The notes under the pieces: model-generated
Seen by the model: only the letters and a program-made list of their open reading frames with translations
Told to the model about the DNA's origin: nothing
Database searches by the model: none
Shown here: positions 33,166-45,943 of the stretch, in pieces
Layout: each line of letters starts with the position of its first letter
Numbering within the stretch: position 1 is the stretch's first letter
From: Mycocentrospora acerina
Taxonomy: Eukaryota > Ascomycota > Dothideomycetes > Pleosporales
Direction of reading: 5' to 3'
Length of the DNA stretch: 64,000 bases
NCBI GenBank assembly: GCA_022701365.1
Contig: JAKUHH010000290.1
Location: forward strand, 1-64,000
Translations under genes and position numbers: made by a program

Positions 33166-35622
33166 CTATTTCGCAAAGTGCAGATCATACCCAAGCCACT
33201 TTCTGGCATTCACTTGTCCAACATCCAGGCTTGGCGAGCCATATGTCAGAGGCGCAAAGAAGAGGAAGCACCAGAAAGTTCCTGCGAGAATAACGCCCAT
33301 TGCAATCCAGCTGCCCAGCTGGCTCGTTGTGGCAACACGCTCGCGAACAGGGCGCGAGCGAGTCCTGCGGTGGTTCTTAATGGTAGGAGTCTCTGGCTCG
33401 AGAGGCTCGATACAGAAGATAAATTCTACAAGAGCACCGGTAACAAGGCAGGACGCAAGGTGGGCGGGCAGGTAGTGGTGCAGGAAAAGCTGACGGCCCA
33501 TGATGTAGAAAGGAATGTAGTGGGCAGCCCAGGTGAGGAAGAAGAAACCAGTTGAGTTGTAAAGACGAGAGCGTGTGCCTGCAAATTAAAGTGTTAGCAT
33601 AACTGTAGCAGAGCAAAACGCAGAAGGATAGACTTACGCTCATCGAGGGCATCCATGCCACGGCGCAGAGCAAGCTGATCAGCACCAATGATACCAACAA
33701 AGACAGCAAGCAACGAGGAGGCAAGCCACCAGCCAATCGGGTTACCCAGGAAGTAGATCTGTTGGCGGGTGTCGTTGTGCGTCCAGAAAGACACACCTCG
33801 GAGAAGGAACGGCCATGAAATGGGTTGCGAAGCGTACGGGTGCGAGCTAGTCAAAGCGTTGTTGTGGTAGAACATGGCGCGCTGGAGCTCAATCCACTTC
33901 CTGAGGAAGCTGAGATGCTTGACCTGCCTGGGCTCCTTGTGGTTGCGTTCGTCCTCAGGAAGCAATGATGGGATATCATCAACATACCAGACATTGCTGC
34001 TCTGTCCAATATTCTTATTGCCGTTAATCTCAGCCTGCTTGTAGGCCCAGTCCGGAAGAGGCGATGAGTGAGTCCACATGGCAACCTTAGTGGGTACGTG
34101 AACGAGCTTGAAGTGGGAAGACATCGTCTTGAAATTTCCCTTGCCCTTCTCAACCTTGATCTCAAAGAGGGTGTCGTTAAAGCGTGCATCAGCTGCCTCT
34201 TCTACAGGAGCAGTTGTAAATTCTTGGTTGGTCGGATAGTACGGAGACGCGACATCGTGCGTAATAAGGACCGTGTTAGTGACCAAGTGGCGCAGGCGGA
34301 CAACATCTCCGATCTTGACAGGATGGCCCGTAGTACCTTCAAGTTGCTTTGCAGGGAGAACTTGCCAATGATTGTTGGTATCATTGTGAGGGTAACCGGT
34401 GACCTGCTGGCCCTGAGAAGAGACGCGGCCATCATCATAACGCAGCGGGTAGCGGTCGGTATGGCTATGGAGGTACACTTTGGTCTCCTTGTGGCGGAGG
34501 GTGATGGAATCATAGTAGTTGATGTTAACAGACTGGAGGTTCATGACATTATCGCTCAGAGTCTCCTGGAACTCCGGAGTCATGAAGTCGTCGCCAGGCC
34601 CAGACTTGGAAAGGATGGCGAAGTGAACCTGGAACCAGAAGAGATACAAAAAGAATGGAACAACAACTAGAGCAAAGGCACGAGCAGCAAAGTGCTTGCC
34701 AAACTCAGGTAGAGTCAGTGCGCCTTGACGACGCTTGACATCCATGAGGTCCCACAGGTCAATCAAGACTGGAACGCCGATAGAGAAGAAAGTGAAAACA
34801 CCAACATATTTAATGGAGATGACGCAGCTCAGGGAGATGCCTGTCAGAAGAAGCCACTTCCACCACTTTTGGCCAAAAGGCTCGTGTCGCAGTTTGTAGA
34901 AACGGACGTAGGCGAGCACCGAAAGGGCCATGAAGAAGATAAGCGAGGCGTCGAGCAGGATCAAGCGCGTCTGGCCAATGTGGGCGTTGTCGAAGAGCAA
35001 CAGACCAGCGGCGGTGATGCAGGCAGGGAGGGAGTATCCGGACTCCCACATGATCAAGAAGACAATAGGAATGGTAAGAGCGCCCAGTGAAGCGGGCATG
35101 GCGCGGTAAGCGACGTAGGGGACTTTGTTGGTGATGTACGAGTCGCCAATGTTGTCAAAGAGAAACTCGCCATTGTATCCCACAAGCCAGCCGGCGAATG
35201 CAAAGAGAAGCTTTCCAAATGGAGGATGGACGTCGAAAAAGTAGGTTCGTTGCAAGTAGTAGGAAGCGAACTGTTTGTCTTGTCAGCCTTGCGCGCCAGT
35301 TTGACGCAGCTTTCAATTGCCAGAGAAAAATGGACAATAGCTGTTGTATCTGTGTGATATTACGTACCTTGCCGAAGTGAACCTCATCGAAGACGACCTG
35401 GTCGGGGTGGGTGATACCCCAGAATCGCGTTACGAAGCCAAGGATCGTCAGGACCGTAATCGCGGCCCTGTAATCCCACTCAGAGCCCTGCTGAGCAGGC
35501 TTGTAAGGCTTGATCTTCTCTAGGGCATTTACAACCTTCTCGCGCGCGACTTCTGTATTCGGCGTTGTAGGACGGGCCTTGTCCTTGGGCACGCGCTGAC
35601 GCATGCCGTTGGGAGAAGACAT
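33166..35622 (-). CDS. PMT4: Protein O-mannosyltransferase Pmt4
   Basis: Exons 35368-35622, 33638-35270 and 33166-33578 (766 aa), introns 97 and 59 bp; the last has a GCTAAC branch site. Near the N-terminus are the PMT hallmark DEVHFGK and the DVHPPFGKLL loop; the acidic DE in the first loop is catalytic. Multiple membrane segments (for example SLGALTIPIVFLIMW, WLLLTGISL) flank a central lumenal region with three MIR motifs (VTGYPHNDTNNHWQV, VRLRHLVTNTVLITH, FKLVHVPTKVAMWTH). C-terminal segments include HYIPFYIMGRQLFLHHYLPA. Pmt4-class enzymes act in the ER as homodimers, moving mannose from dolichyl phosphate to Ser/Thr of membrane-anchored proteins. Length and motifs fit PMT4 rather than PMT1/PMT2. 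Confidence 0.95.
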
Positions 35623-36103
35623 GGTGAGTAGCAATCTCAAGCTGCCTGATCAATTGTTCGTCAGCACTTGATGTCCACAATGGTTGCAGCAATGGTAGAA
35701 GCTCACCTCACACTAGAAAGGAAAAGAAGCTGATGGAGAAGGGGTAAGGAGCGTTGGTGTAGAGAAGCTTATGTTCAGAAGCCAGATCAACAGCTTTCCC
35801 GCACCCCTTGTCGCTAGTGCAAGGGTCCAGCTCAAAAGCCCCCACCACTTCAGCTGATCACTTCATTGGTCCCCTTTGCCATGGACCATGTCAAGATCAC
35901 GACAAAAGGAATGTTTTTCTGCACCTGTCAGGTTCCAAGTTCGAAGGTGTCTATTTCTGCAAAGCATACGTGTACAAAAAGAAGAAGAATGCCACACTCT
36001 ATATCTACCACAAATGACGCTACCCCGATTCCCCGTTTTGAGGACCTCATGCATCCAGTACTGACTCTATGCGCTCAATGCCTGAGTCTTGTTTTCTCAT
36101 AGC
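35623..36103. other. Intergenic region between PMT4 start and YEA4-like stop
   Basis: 481 bp, both genes on the minus strand, so it contains the PMT4 promoter. Overlapping short frames here have no domains. Confidence 0.5.
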
Positions 36104-37301
36104 TTACTGACTCTTCTTTCCCTTCTGCGCCTCCGTCTTTTTCTTCTGCGGGATTCTATATGTGGTCTCCCATCCATACAACGCTCCTGCACCAAAAACC
36201 ATCACCGCGCCCCACTTCATGAGTCCACTCATCTGGTTTCCAAACAGCCAGATACTCAACATAAAGCTAACAAGCTTCCTGATATTCAACACTATCGTAA
36301 CGGTGACCGCCGACGTATTGGCGCTAAGGATGCTAACACCTGTTATACAGAGGAGTTGAGTGATGGCATTGGCGGTAAGATAGATGACATGCTGCGATGT
36401 CGAAGCAAGAGCCTTGTAGAGAGTCGGCGGGAGGGTTGCCGCAACGCTAGGTGGAATTTCAAACGATTGAGAAGCCTGAAGGCGTGCGAATTGCTGGGAG
36501 AGCACAGGTGCGAAGCCGGCAAAGAGAGGGATGGAGAGCAAGTGCGAGTAAAACAGGTTTGCTTTCCAGTCCCTTCCATGATCACGATAGATGTCCTCGA
36601 CATAGGCGCCCATATATGCAGAGAGAAGTTGGGCAACGAGGAGAATCGCAAGGCCCATCTCGAAAGATGCACTAGTCACGTCGATGGTTGAGGTGTCCAT
36701 AGTTTTGCCCTGCATCTATCAGTATAGAGGAAGCTTCTGATGAAACGTAGAATCTTACTTTTGACCTGGCATCTGCAAACGCAGATACCATGACTCCCAG
36801 CGTCAAGATCGCTACCGAGAATACTTGCAAAGGCGTGTATCTTTTACCACGGAACCAGCCCGCGGCCATCGTAGTCACGCTGCCAAAGCTTCTAAGAATA
36901 ATATGGACTGGTACGGAGATATTGAAAGCGAACGCCCAATTGTTCAGCATGTTAATCGCAAAAAACAACGTCGCGCTTATGCACCATTTCCTAAACGGTA
37001 CAGGCGAAGATTTGATAAAGTAACGCCCATTAGGGTCGAACTGATAATGCAGTGTCGTGAGACAGGTGAACACAAACTGAAACAATGTGATGAGGAGGCC
37101 ACTGTCCGGTTCTTTTCTCGCGGGCTATTAGTTTTGAAGTTATACCGGATCTCTTGAACAACCTACTTGACAATGGCTTCCAAGCAATACACCTGTATTT
37201 TGTTAGTTATACTCTGCTAACCAGCTATAGCCCCTTACGTTTGCGCAGCAACCCCCGAAAATGAGCGAGAAGCTACCAACGATCGACGCAACAGCAGCCA
37301 T
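36104..37301 (-). CDS. YEA4: UAA-family nucleotide-sugar transporter (YEA4-like)
   Basis: Four exons: 37239-37301, 37167-37192, 36759-37116 and 36104-36709 (350 aa). Exon 2 is just 26 nt; introns are 46, 50 and 49 bp. The protein starts with a hydrophobic helix (MAAVASIVGSFSLIFGGC) and has about nine more membrane segments. It has conserved family stretches such as LITLFQFVFT, SVPVHIILRS, a charged GWFRGKRYT loop, and SALTVT-like TSAVTVTIVLNIRKLVSF. It ends with lysines (QKKKTEAQKGKKSQ), a possible retrieval signal. The architecture matches SLC35B4/Yea4, which carries UDP-N-acetylglucosamine (and UDP-xylose) into the ER or Golgi, for chitin or glycan synthesis. The UAA family call is firm; the exact substrate is inferred. 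Confidence 0.86.
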
Positions 37302-38156
37302 GGCGATCTAGAGGTCCCCTGAGAACCCGGTGTAGTAGAGACGTATGCGACAGGATCCGAGAGAATAGAAAAGAATAGCACAAGATATCGAGGAAACTCT
37401 GCAGTTGGTTAGAAGTGTGGAAAACAGAGATGGCACATTGCAGTTCAAAGCCGCTAGCGGAGGAACAACACCGCGTCGAAAGGAACCGAACAGTGCGTGC
37501 AGGCCAGTCACAATGACGTTATCCATTTCTTATTTGACAAGATGGGTGTTGACTTACAAGGAAACCCCCAAAAACATTCAATTTGGTACTAATTCAAGGG
37601 TCTATCATAGTCTATGAGAAATGGTAAAGTTGTCGATTGATGGCTGTGAGACGGTTGACGTGGAGGTAGAGCCTCATGGACGCTAGTGGGCTTAGCCGTT
37701 AATCATGACTAGGGTTACAGACAAAATTTCGGCCTTTTGCACGCGGGAGTTGTGTGGCTAGGAGCTGGGCAGGACGGGAAGGCCGTCAAGGGGGGGTGTA
37801 GTCGAAGACGAAAAGTACCTACAATCGTACCCGTGTAACATGACATCAAAATAATATCACCCAAGCATGCGACTTCTTAGTGTCAATTCTTTTATTATTC
37901 TCTGTACCACTTCAAATTCATTATGGTGGTGGTCCAGTCTACAATGCCTTGCGTTCGTCCGTTTGGCGTATGCATCATGACATCTTCGCACATCCTCGTT
38001 GTGAGTGGGCCATTTCTATCGTCCTTACGCCGCAGAACAAGCTGTTGTCAAAACTGAAGGAAGCAAAGCGGAGGAATTTATCGCCAAAGAATACGCAGAT
38101 AGATGTTTCTATTCACGGACTCCCTGAAAGAAAGATCCACGCCGTGAGTTGAGCTC
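37302..38156. other. Gene-free interval
   Basis: 855 bp with YEA4-like starting at its left side and CDC55 ending at its right, both minus strand. It includes the YEA4 promoter. No supported frame, RNA or repeat. Confidence 0.5.
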
Positions 38157-39972
38157 CTACAAAGCAGAGAAGACAAAAAGCTGCAGAACGTTAGTAATAA
38201 GAACGGTGTACTTGAGAAAGCAAGTTCACTTACGTTGTTTGTTGCTGCAATAGCAATGCTATCCTCGAATGGATGCCAGCTCATGTGTAGAATCTTCTTG
38301 TTGAAGTCGATTTGGTCTGCGTCTGTCTCCTTCCTCATGCGCTGTCCTTGTCCTGCTGCACCAGCGGCAGGACTACCAGCTCTTGAACCGCCCTTCTTGC
38401 CAGCACCACCCGTTGGACTAGCTGACGAGTTCATTGGCTGAGGAATGCCAACCTTCTTGGCTTTGAATGCCGATTTGTCAGCCTGAAGCACCACTTCAGT
38501 ATCCTTGTCCGAGTCTGAAGGATAGATCATGAAGTTGTTGTTGTAACTACCAGTCATGACATTCTTGGCATCGCCTGAGAAGACGACCTCGAACTTGTCG
38601 AAGATGCTGTCGTTCTCGTAGGTATCACACAACCTAGGTCGAAGGTGTTCGTGAATTGGAATTGTCTTGACGGGAGTTCGCTCCATATTTACGTCCCAGA
38701 TTTTAACGGTGAGATAGTCGCGCGAGAGGATATATCGTCCATCATGTGAGAATCTTACGTCCGAGATCGAAGAGATGATCTCAGAAAAGAAAGAGCGAGA
38801 AGACGGGTCTTCCTCTTGCTCGAATTCTGGTCGGCATGTCAGTCTCTGCGCGTTTGAAGTTTATCGTTTTACAACTTACGCTTCGCATGCTGGTCGCATA
38901 ATGCACTCTCTCGCATATCCGCTAGTTTGATGGTACCTTTCGAGCTGGCGTACATGAACCAATTACAGCTTGTGGGATGGAATTCAGCAGCAGTGATGAC
39001 TTCCGTAAGCTCCTCCATGTTGGCTGGTTTAATGTCCACAATGTTGAAACTCTGGTCCTGTATGTTCAGGTTCCACAAGTTGATGCGCAAGTCATCACTG
39101 CTAATGAATGTCTCTCCGTCGCTGTTTACAGATATGCTGTTGATGTGATAGGCGTGCGCGTTTGCGTATGTCTTTCGAGGGACTGCGGCAACGACGGTGT
39201 CGTGGTGGGTCAATCGAGGTAGCTTCAAATCAGTAGCAGTGCGAAAATGCGCATTTGGGTTCCTGACAGGTCCGCCTCCACCAGCAACCCCACCTCCAGG
39301 GGTCAGCTCATGTGATAGATTGTTCTCTGCCACAACCTTCAGCGACTTCTCAAACACCTTCCATAGCTTGATTGTCTTGTCATTTGTGGAGAGGAGATAG
39401 TGGGAGGCGTTCTGTCGACGACACCACTTGATTTTGTTGATCTTCTCTTCGATCTCGAGGGACTTGAGATAGTCGAACTCAGGCTCGTGCGACTGAAACT
39501 CGGTGTGGAACTTGTACTCGCAAGTCTTTTTCTGGATGTGGTGTCAGTCCTGTACATGGTCGTTGTAGTGTTTGAGAGGGTAACATACCGTCTCGTTCCT
39601 CTCAAACAGCACCACGCGACCGCCCTTGTCACCTGTCGCGAGATAGTTTCCCGTCTGGTCGAACTCGACGGTTGAGATGATGTCCGCTGTGCCTGCTGTC
39701 AGCAACTGTAAACCCAGCTGCCATGGACCATATGTTGAAGCAGATGGTGCCAGCAGGGACCATACCTTCTGTTATGTCTTCGACATCTCCCTTGTCGCCG
39801 AAGCACCTATTCTGGTCAGTTGTGTCGTGGGGGCAACGTGCCTGTGTGCGGGGTAGGAGGGTGGAACACAGAGGCAGCGAATTGCCCAAGATCTCAGAGG
39901 GGGAGGATGCAAGCAAACATACTGCGTGAACTTCCACGTCGTGGGGCTGCCGCTACCCTCTGCTTCCACCAT
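38157..39972 (-). CDS. CDC55: PP2A regulatory subunit B (Cdc55/PR55)
   Basis: Six exons: 39923-39972, 39766-39806, 39589-39686, 38880-39531, 38234-38826 and 38157-38180 (485 aa). Exons 2 and 6 are 41 and 24 nt. The sequence is a WD40 propeller with PR55 signatures: EFDQTGNYLATGDKGGRVVLFER near the start, the EFDYLKSLEIEEKINKI hairpin, then KLWKV, NLWNL, and SRDYLTVKIWDVNM. PR55 steers protein phosphatase 2A to mitotic and cytoskeletal substrates. An insert of about 50 residues rich in Gly, Ala and Ser (GSRAGSPAAGAAGQG) interrupts the last blades; such inserts are common in filamentous fungi. The terminal exon encodes only LFVFSAL. Divergent from RPL3. Confidence 0.95.
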
Positions 39973-40512
39973 GTTTCCAAGGCCAGGAGTGCGGGACACG
40001 CAGCGGGGACTCGATGGGAGCGATTGAAGCTTGTGGCGTTCCTCGACGACGTGTAATGTAGACAGCTACGCGGGAGCTGGCAAGCAGTGAGGGGTGTGGG
40101 TTGCAGTATCGAGGTCAAGGCTGGCGGGCAGGGTGGTGCTGGATGATGTAGTTGGCAAGCGGCGGTTGGGAGGTGGGCGAATGCGGTGGCAGCTGCGGGA
40201 CTGGCGAGTAGCGGAGAGCCGTGCAGACTCGTTGGACTCGGGGCGCGGGGTGTCGAGCGTGGGCGGGGATGCAGGGAGAATCAGCAGCGCAGGTACAAGA
40301 CAAGGCGTATGGTGGGCTCTTAGGGTACCTCCCTCGCTCTTTCCCGGTGGGGTTGCGCTCTTTCCTGGTGCGAGCACGTCACGTGCGCGGCGGGCCGCCA
40401 GTCGAGACGCCAAGCGCGCACGGACGGAATTCTCGCACAATCATATCGGTCAATATCCTCCCTCACTTCGAACTCGCAACCTCGACACTAACCCACAGCA
40501 CAACGAACTGCC
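39973..40512. promoter_or_regulatory. Divergent CDC55/RPL3 promoter
   Basis: 540 bp between start codons, GC-rich, with repeated GGGCG and GCGGC motifs. Open frames crossing it (about 40066-40600) have no domain and overlap one another, so they are not annotated. A pyrimidine-rich stretch precedes the RPL3 ATG. Confidence 0.55.
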
Positions 40513-41859
40513 ATGTCTCACAGGAAGTTCGAGGCTCCCCGTCACGGGTCACTGGCATTCTTGCCCCGAAAGCGCGCCGCCAGGCACAGGGGTAAGGTGA
40601 AGAGGTAAATAACTACGCCCGCCCGCACCGCCAAAAAGTTCGAACAGCATGCTCACGCAGCCGCCAGCTTCCCTAAGGATGACCCCAAGAAGCCCGTCCA
40701 CCTGACGGCCGCCATGGGCTACAAGGCCGGTATGTCGACCATCGTTCGCGATCTCGACCGCCCCGGTGCGAAGCTGCACAAGAAGGAGATTGTCGAGGCT
40801 GTCACCGTTATCGAGACTCCTCCGGTACGCACAGCCCTTTGATTGCGAGCAATTGGGACGCACAATTAACAGCCCTGCAGATGATCGCTGTCGGTCTTGT
40901 CGGCTACATCGAGACCCCCCGCGGTCTGCGCTCGCTCACCACCGTCTGGGCCGAGCACTTGAGCGATGAGGTCAAGCGTCGCTTCTACCGCAACTGGTAC
41001 AAGAGCAAGAAGAAGGCCTTCACCAAGTACGCCAAGAAGCACTCCGAGAGCAGCGGCTCGTCCATCACCCGCGAGCTCGAGCGCATCAAGAAGTACTGCA
41101 CCGTCGTCCGCGTTCTCGCCCACACCCAGATCCACAAGACTCCCCTCAAGCAGAAGAAGGCCCACCTTATGGAGATCCAGGTCAACGGTGGCAGCGTCGC
41201 CGACAAGGTCTCGTACGGCCACGGTCTTTTCGAGAAGCCAATCGAGATCAGCTCCATCTTCGAGGACAACGAGATGATCGATGTCATTGCCGTCACCAAG
41301 GGTCACGGATACAGCGGTGTCACCTCCCGATGGGGCACCAAGAAGCTTCCGCGTAAGACTCACAAGGGTCTCCGCAAGGTCGCCTGTATCGGTGCTTGGC
41401 ATCCTGCCCACGTCCAGTGGACTGTTGCCCGTGCCGGTCAGAAGGGTTACCACCACCGTACCTCCGTCAACCACAAGATCTACCGCATCGGTAAGGGTGA
41501 CGATGAGGGTAACGCCTCCACTGACTTCGATGTCTCCAAGAAGCAGATCACTCCGTAAGTTCCACGCTCTTCACTGCATTAATCTTTTGCTAATACTTTC
41601 CAGCATGGGTGGCTTTGTCCGCTATGGTGAGGTCAAGAACGACTTCGTTCTTATCAAGGGTGCCTGCCCCGGTGTTAAGAAGCGTGTCGTGACTCTTCGC
41701 AAGTCCATGTTCGTCCACACCAGCAGGAGGGCGCTGGAGAAGGTCGAGCTCAAGTGGATCGATACCTCTTCCAAGTTCGGTCACGGTGCTTACCAGACTG
41801 CGGCGGAGAAGAAGCAGTACGAGGGTACTCTCAAGAAGGATCTCCAGACCTCTGCTTAG
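40513..41859 (+). CDS. RPL3: 60S ribosomal protein L3 (uL3)
   Basis: Exons 40513-40604, 40668-40824, 40881-41554 and 41604-41859 (392 aa), introns 63, 56 and 49 bp. It begins MSHRKFEAPRHGSLAF with the RKR/AARHRGK block. The W-finger and basic thumb regions near the peptidyl transferase centre are visible in the TKGHGYSGVTSRWG and HPAHVQWTVARAGQ segments. The invariant His that is methylated in yeast lies in GYHHRTS. uL3 binds 25S rRNA and coordinates tRNA and factor binding. Codon use is biased to C-ending codons, as expected for high expression, which explains long antisense open frames. The second exon must start at 40668 to give SFPKDDPKKP. Confidence 0.97.
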
Positions 41860-42844
41860 AAAAGTGGCGGCGGTGGTGGAACTCCTTATGCTTCATGATC
41901 TTTTGGCGAACGGGATAGGTATACTCTACGGATGCCGGCCATGATGAGCGTCTGAAGAAAAAATTCAATGATTCCCAATTCACACTTGCGTGCACTACAT
42001 GCCATGTCGATATGCATTCTCTTGATGTCCAGGTGTTTACCTCGATTCAATTTACCTACTGTGAGAGTTGCCTGATTCAGATTCAGATCGCACTTTGGAC
42101 AGGCTAACCTCTCTCGATCGAAAGCCTAAAGTCACATGTTCTATGCCCCCATAGTGAGACTCGGTAGATGACACGGCAAAATTTGAGGCTGAGAAGAAGG
42201 CCACTACAACGTTTCCGGGCTACTTGTGTCTTCCAGAATTGACCGTCCTACATGTATCATTTGGATGTACCATTTGGATATACTAAGAACGAGTTCACCT
42301 GAGGCGCGCGTGAGCAATAGCAATAATCGACCAAATTCTGGTTCAAAGAATTGCGAATTCTTTGCGCAGACGGAAGCTACGTGTAATGCATCTTAGTTCA
42401 GCACGTAATGATGGCACAGTGTTCCGATCTGGAGGGGGCACCACGGTTGATTAATGTTAAGCGAAAATTGATGTGGGGTTCTCCAGATGATGGGCTGCAC
42501 ATATCATGACGACAACGATGGCTGTTACACATCTGCGACGCCAGCGGTGACACCAGCGGTGAAAGGCTGGATGGGCTTGGCCAGTCCAGGTGGGTAATTT
42601 AGGAAAGAAACCAGTGGCACCTTGATAATTGACGATCTGGGGCAAACATCCATCGTGTGCAAGAAGAAAAGCCGGGTCAGACGATACAGCCTGCTTTCGC
42701 TATAAAGCCGAGGCCTTGATTTAACCCAATCAGCGCGCAGCGGTTCCCGTTTGTCATTCATCAACGTGCACCCATCATTGACGTTGCCGCGCTCAAAACA
42801 CAAAGTACCTCCTCCACCACTCTCCACTCCAGGCTATCGCCATC
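41860..42844. other. Intergenic region between RPL3 and SDH1
   Basis: 985 bp in tandem orientation. Contains the RPL3 3' UTR and the SDH1 promoter with a TATA-like element. No frame with a recognisable domain. Confidence 0.5.
42701..42706 (+). promoter_or_regulatory. TATA-like element upstream of SDH1
   Basis: TATAAA at 139 bp upstream of the SDH1 ATG. Position is plausible for a fungal promoter, but a single match has limited weight. Confidence 0.35.
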
Positions 42845-45105
42845 ATGAGCTGCCTCAGGATGCGTCGCTCGCAGTTTGCCAGCCAGGTGAGTCTGCCCTG
42901 ATTATATGCGCATCATCTGTCGTCCAACACCCGGCGCTCTCCGCATCGAGGCATGTGCCACATGTCTGCGATGTTGGCAGAAAGCCGGCGCGGTGGGGAG
43001 CTGTTTCGATGGACACCGCGCGCCCCCCAAAACAATGGCAGTCGCCTCTACGACGGCTCTGCAGACCAACGGCTAACAATTGTCGCCCCAGCTCTCGAAG
43101 AGCTTCCGCACGCCCTCGCGAGCTTTCTCCTCCACACGACCGGCCGCCCGCATTTTTGGTACCGAGGCTCTGAGGGCAAAGGAGGCTTCTGGATTCATCT
43201 CCCAGAAGTACCCCGTCATCGACCACGAGTACGATGCCATTGTCGTAGGAGCTGGAGGAGCCGGTCTGCGAGCAGCTTTCGGTCTCGCCGAGGCTGGCTT
43301 CAACACGGCCTGCATATCAAAACTTTTCCCAACACGATCGCACACTGTTGCCGCACAGGGTGGCATTAACGCCGCTCTTGGAAAGTATGTGGAGAGCTTT
43401 TGATACTTGCGGAAGAAGAAACACGGATGCTAACGACTCTTTTTAGCATGCACGAGGACGACTGGAGATGGCACATGTACGATACTGTCAAGGGCTCAGA
43501 TTGGCTCGGTGACCAGGACGCTATCCATTACATGACAAGAGAAGCACCGCAGTCTGTTATTGAGCTTGAAAACTACGGTTGCCCCTTCTCGCGAACAGAC
43601 GACGGCAAGATGTATAGTACTCCTTCCACGGTAGCATATGCATCCCACTGACTCGCTGTAGTTACCAGCGTGCTTTCGGTGGTCAGTCCCAGCAGTACGG
43701 CAAAGGTGGACAAGCCTACCGATGCTGCGCTGCTGCTGACAGAACCGGCCATGCTCTTCTGCACACTCTCTACGGCCAATCTCTGCGACACAACACCAAG
43801 TACTTCATCGAGTACTTCGCCACCGACCTGATCATGGAAGATGGTGTCTGCAAGGGTGTTGTTGCGTACAACCAGGAAGACGGTACGATCCACAGGTTCA
43901 TCGCCAAGAACACCGTTTTGGCCACCGGAGGTTACGGACGTGCCTACTTCAGCTGCACATCTGCGCACACCTGCACTGGTGACGGTATGGCCATGGTTGC
44001 CCGTGCCGGCCTTCCCAACCAGGATCTCGAGTTCGTGCAGTTCCACCCTACGGGTATTTACGGAGCTGGTTGCTTGATCACGGAGGGCTCTCGTGGTGAG
44101 GGTGGTTACCTCCTCAACTCCGAGGGTGAACGGTTCATGGAGCGATACGCACCAACTGCCAAGGACCTTGCCTCTCGCGACGTCGTTTCTCGATCGATGA
44201 CCCTCGAAATCCGTGAAGGTCGTGGTGTTGGCCCTGACAAGGACCACATCTACCTTCAGCTCAGCCATCTCCCCCCTGAAGTGCTTCACGAGCGTCTGCC
44301 TGGTATCTCTGAGACTGCCGCGATTTTCGCTGGTGTCGACGTTACCAAGCAGCCCATTCCCGTTTTGCCCACTGTCCACTACAACATGGGTGGTATTCCT
44401 ACCAAGTACACTGGTGAAGTCATTACGCAGGATGCTGAGGGCAAGGACCAGGTCGTTCCCGGTCTGTTCGCCTGCGGTGAAGCCGCTTCAGTCTCTGTTC
44501 ACGGTGCTAATCGTCTCGGTGCCAACTCTCTCCTGGATCTCATTGTCTTCGGCCGTGCTGTATCCCACACCATCCGAGACAACTTCAGCCCAGGTCAGAA
44601 GGCCGACCCCATTGCCGCCGATGCCGGTGCCGACTCAATCGCCGTCATCGACAAGGTCCGTACCGCCGATGGTTCCAAGTCGACTGCCGAGATCCGCCTG
44701 GCCATGCAGAAGGTCATGCAGAATGATGTCGCCGTCTTCCGAACCCAGGAGTCGCTTGACGAGGGTGTCAAGAAGATGGCCGAGGTTGACGCCACTTTCG
44801 CAGACGTTGGTATCAAGGACCGCAGCATGATCTGGAACTCTGACCTTGTTGAGACTCTTGAGTTGAGGAACTTGCTTACTTGCGCTGTTCAAACCGCCGA
44901 ATCAGCCGCCAACCGCAAGGAATCAAGAGGTGCACACGCGCGTGAGGACTTCCCTGACCGTGACGACGAGAACTGGATGAAGCACACACTCTCTTGGCAG
45001 AAGCAGCCACACGGCAAGACCGAGTTGGGCTACAGGAGAGTTGTGGGCACAACATTGGATGAGAATGAGTGCAAGGCTGTACCACCGTTCAAGCGTACAT
45101 ACTAG
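42845..45105 (+). CDS. SDH1: Succinate dehydrogenase flavoprotein subunit, mitochondrial
   Basis: Exons 42845-42886, 43092-43384, 43447-43611 and 43662-45105 (647 aa); introns 205, 62 and 50 bp. The N-terminus (MSCLRMRRSQF ... RAFSSTRPAAR) is an Arg/Ser-rich mitochondrial presequence split by the long first intron. The dinucleotide-binding VVGAGGAGLRAA is followed by SHTVAAQGG, whose His carries covalent FAD. Active-site stretches include QFHPTGIYGAGCLITEGSRGEGG, HYNMGGIPT and the CGEAASVSVHGANRLGANS block. The enzyme oxidises succinate to fumarate in complex II, linking the TCA cycle to ubiquinone. Splicing at 43612 (GTATAG) restores DGKIYQRAFGG. Complete and typical. Confidence 0.97.
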
Positions 45106-45917
45106 AGAATTTTAAGGGTACGGAGTTGGAAAAATAGGTGGTCCTGCCTTGTATTCTATGTATATTGGTTGGTTGATCGATTGATCAGCCGTTTTAGCAA
45201 TGCACATTTGAGCAACTAAGATTTTATTCAACACTTTTTTCAATAAGCCTACGTTTGACATATAATTGACATATACCCATTATGGAACAGATATGCTCTA
45301 TTATTTCTAATGCTTACAAGGTGAGTCGATTTGTTCAAATTCATACTTTACAAGAGCAAAATACAGCTATTCTACTTGTACCTCCCTATACATCGCGCCC
45401 TTAGGGTGACCGGTACCCCCGTAATCCTGTTTTTATTAGCTACCATTGTTCCAGGTAAATGGTTGAACCAAACCTCCCACAAACATACCTCCCAGTGTTA
45501 GGAAGTGTTGCTCACTCATGGTTCTGTATTACTCATCATCTTGCTTCAAGCACAAGCAGAAAAATGACAACAGCAACCAGCTTTGCTCCGAACCTCATCC
45601 ATCCACCTACCCTACGACAGTAGTCGTTAGTTTGAACAACCTGTAAAGGTCTTGGAGCGAATGCGCTGATGCGTATTTTCCACGATCAATGCATCTGTTC
45701 TCGCTAGCTGTCCCCCTCCCCCGCTACTGCTGGGATGCGATGGCAAAATAGTCTTTGGAGCTTGTTTTATCAGATTGACCTCGTTCTAGGAGCTTATCTC
45801 TCCAAGAAAAGCGTCTGCGTGGCTAGTGCCGAGGGTTCGGTCGTCAGTATCCATTCGTTCCTTATAAGCGTGAACACTCAGTCCCTTCTGGCTTCTCATA
45901 AGGCTGAGCAAGAAATC

Positions 45918-45943
45918 GTGTGTGTGTGTGTGTGTGTGTGTGT
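45918..45943. repeat. (GT)13 microsatellite
   Basis: Uninterrupted GT dinucleotide run in the gene-sparse region downstream of SDH1. Confidence 0.9.

Noticed and set aside
40866..41474. 202-codon frame antisense to RPL3
   Set aside because: Same codon-bias effect; rich in Leu/Val/Asp with no domain.
43573..44379. 268-codon frame antisense to SDH1
   Set aside because: Shadow of a highly expressed gene with C/G-ending codons; no recognisable domain.
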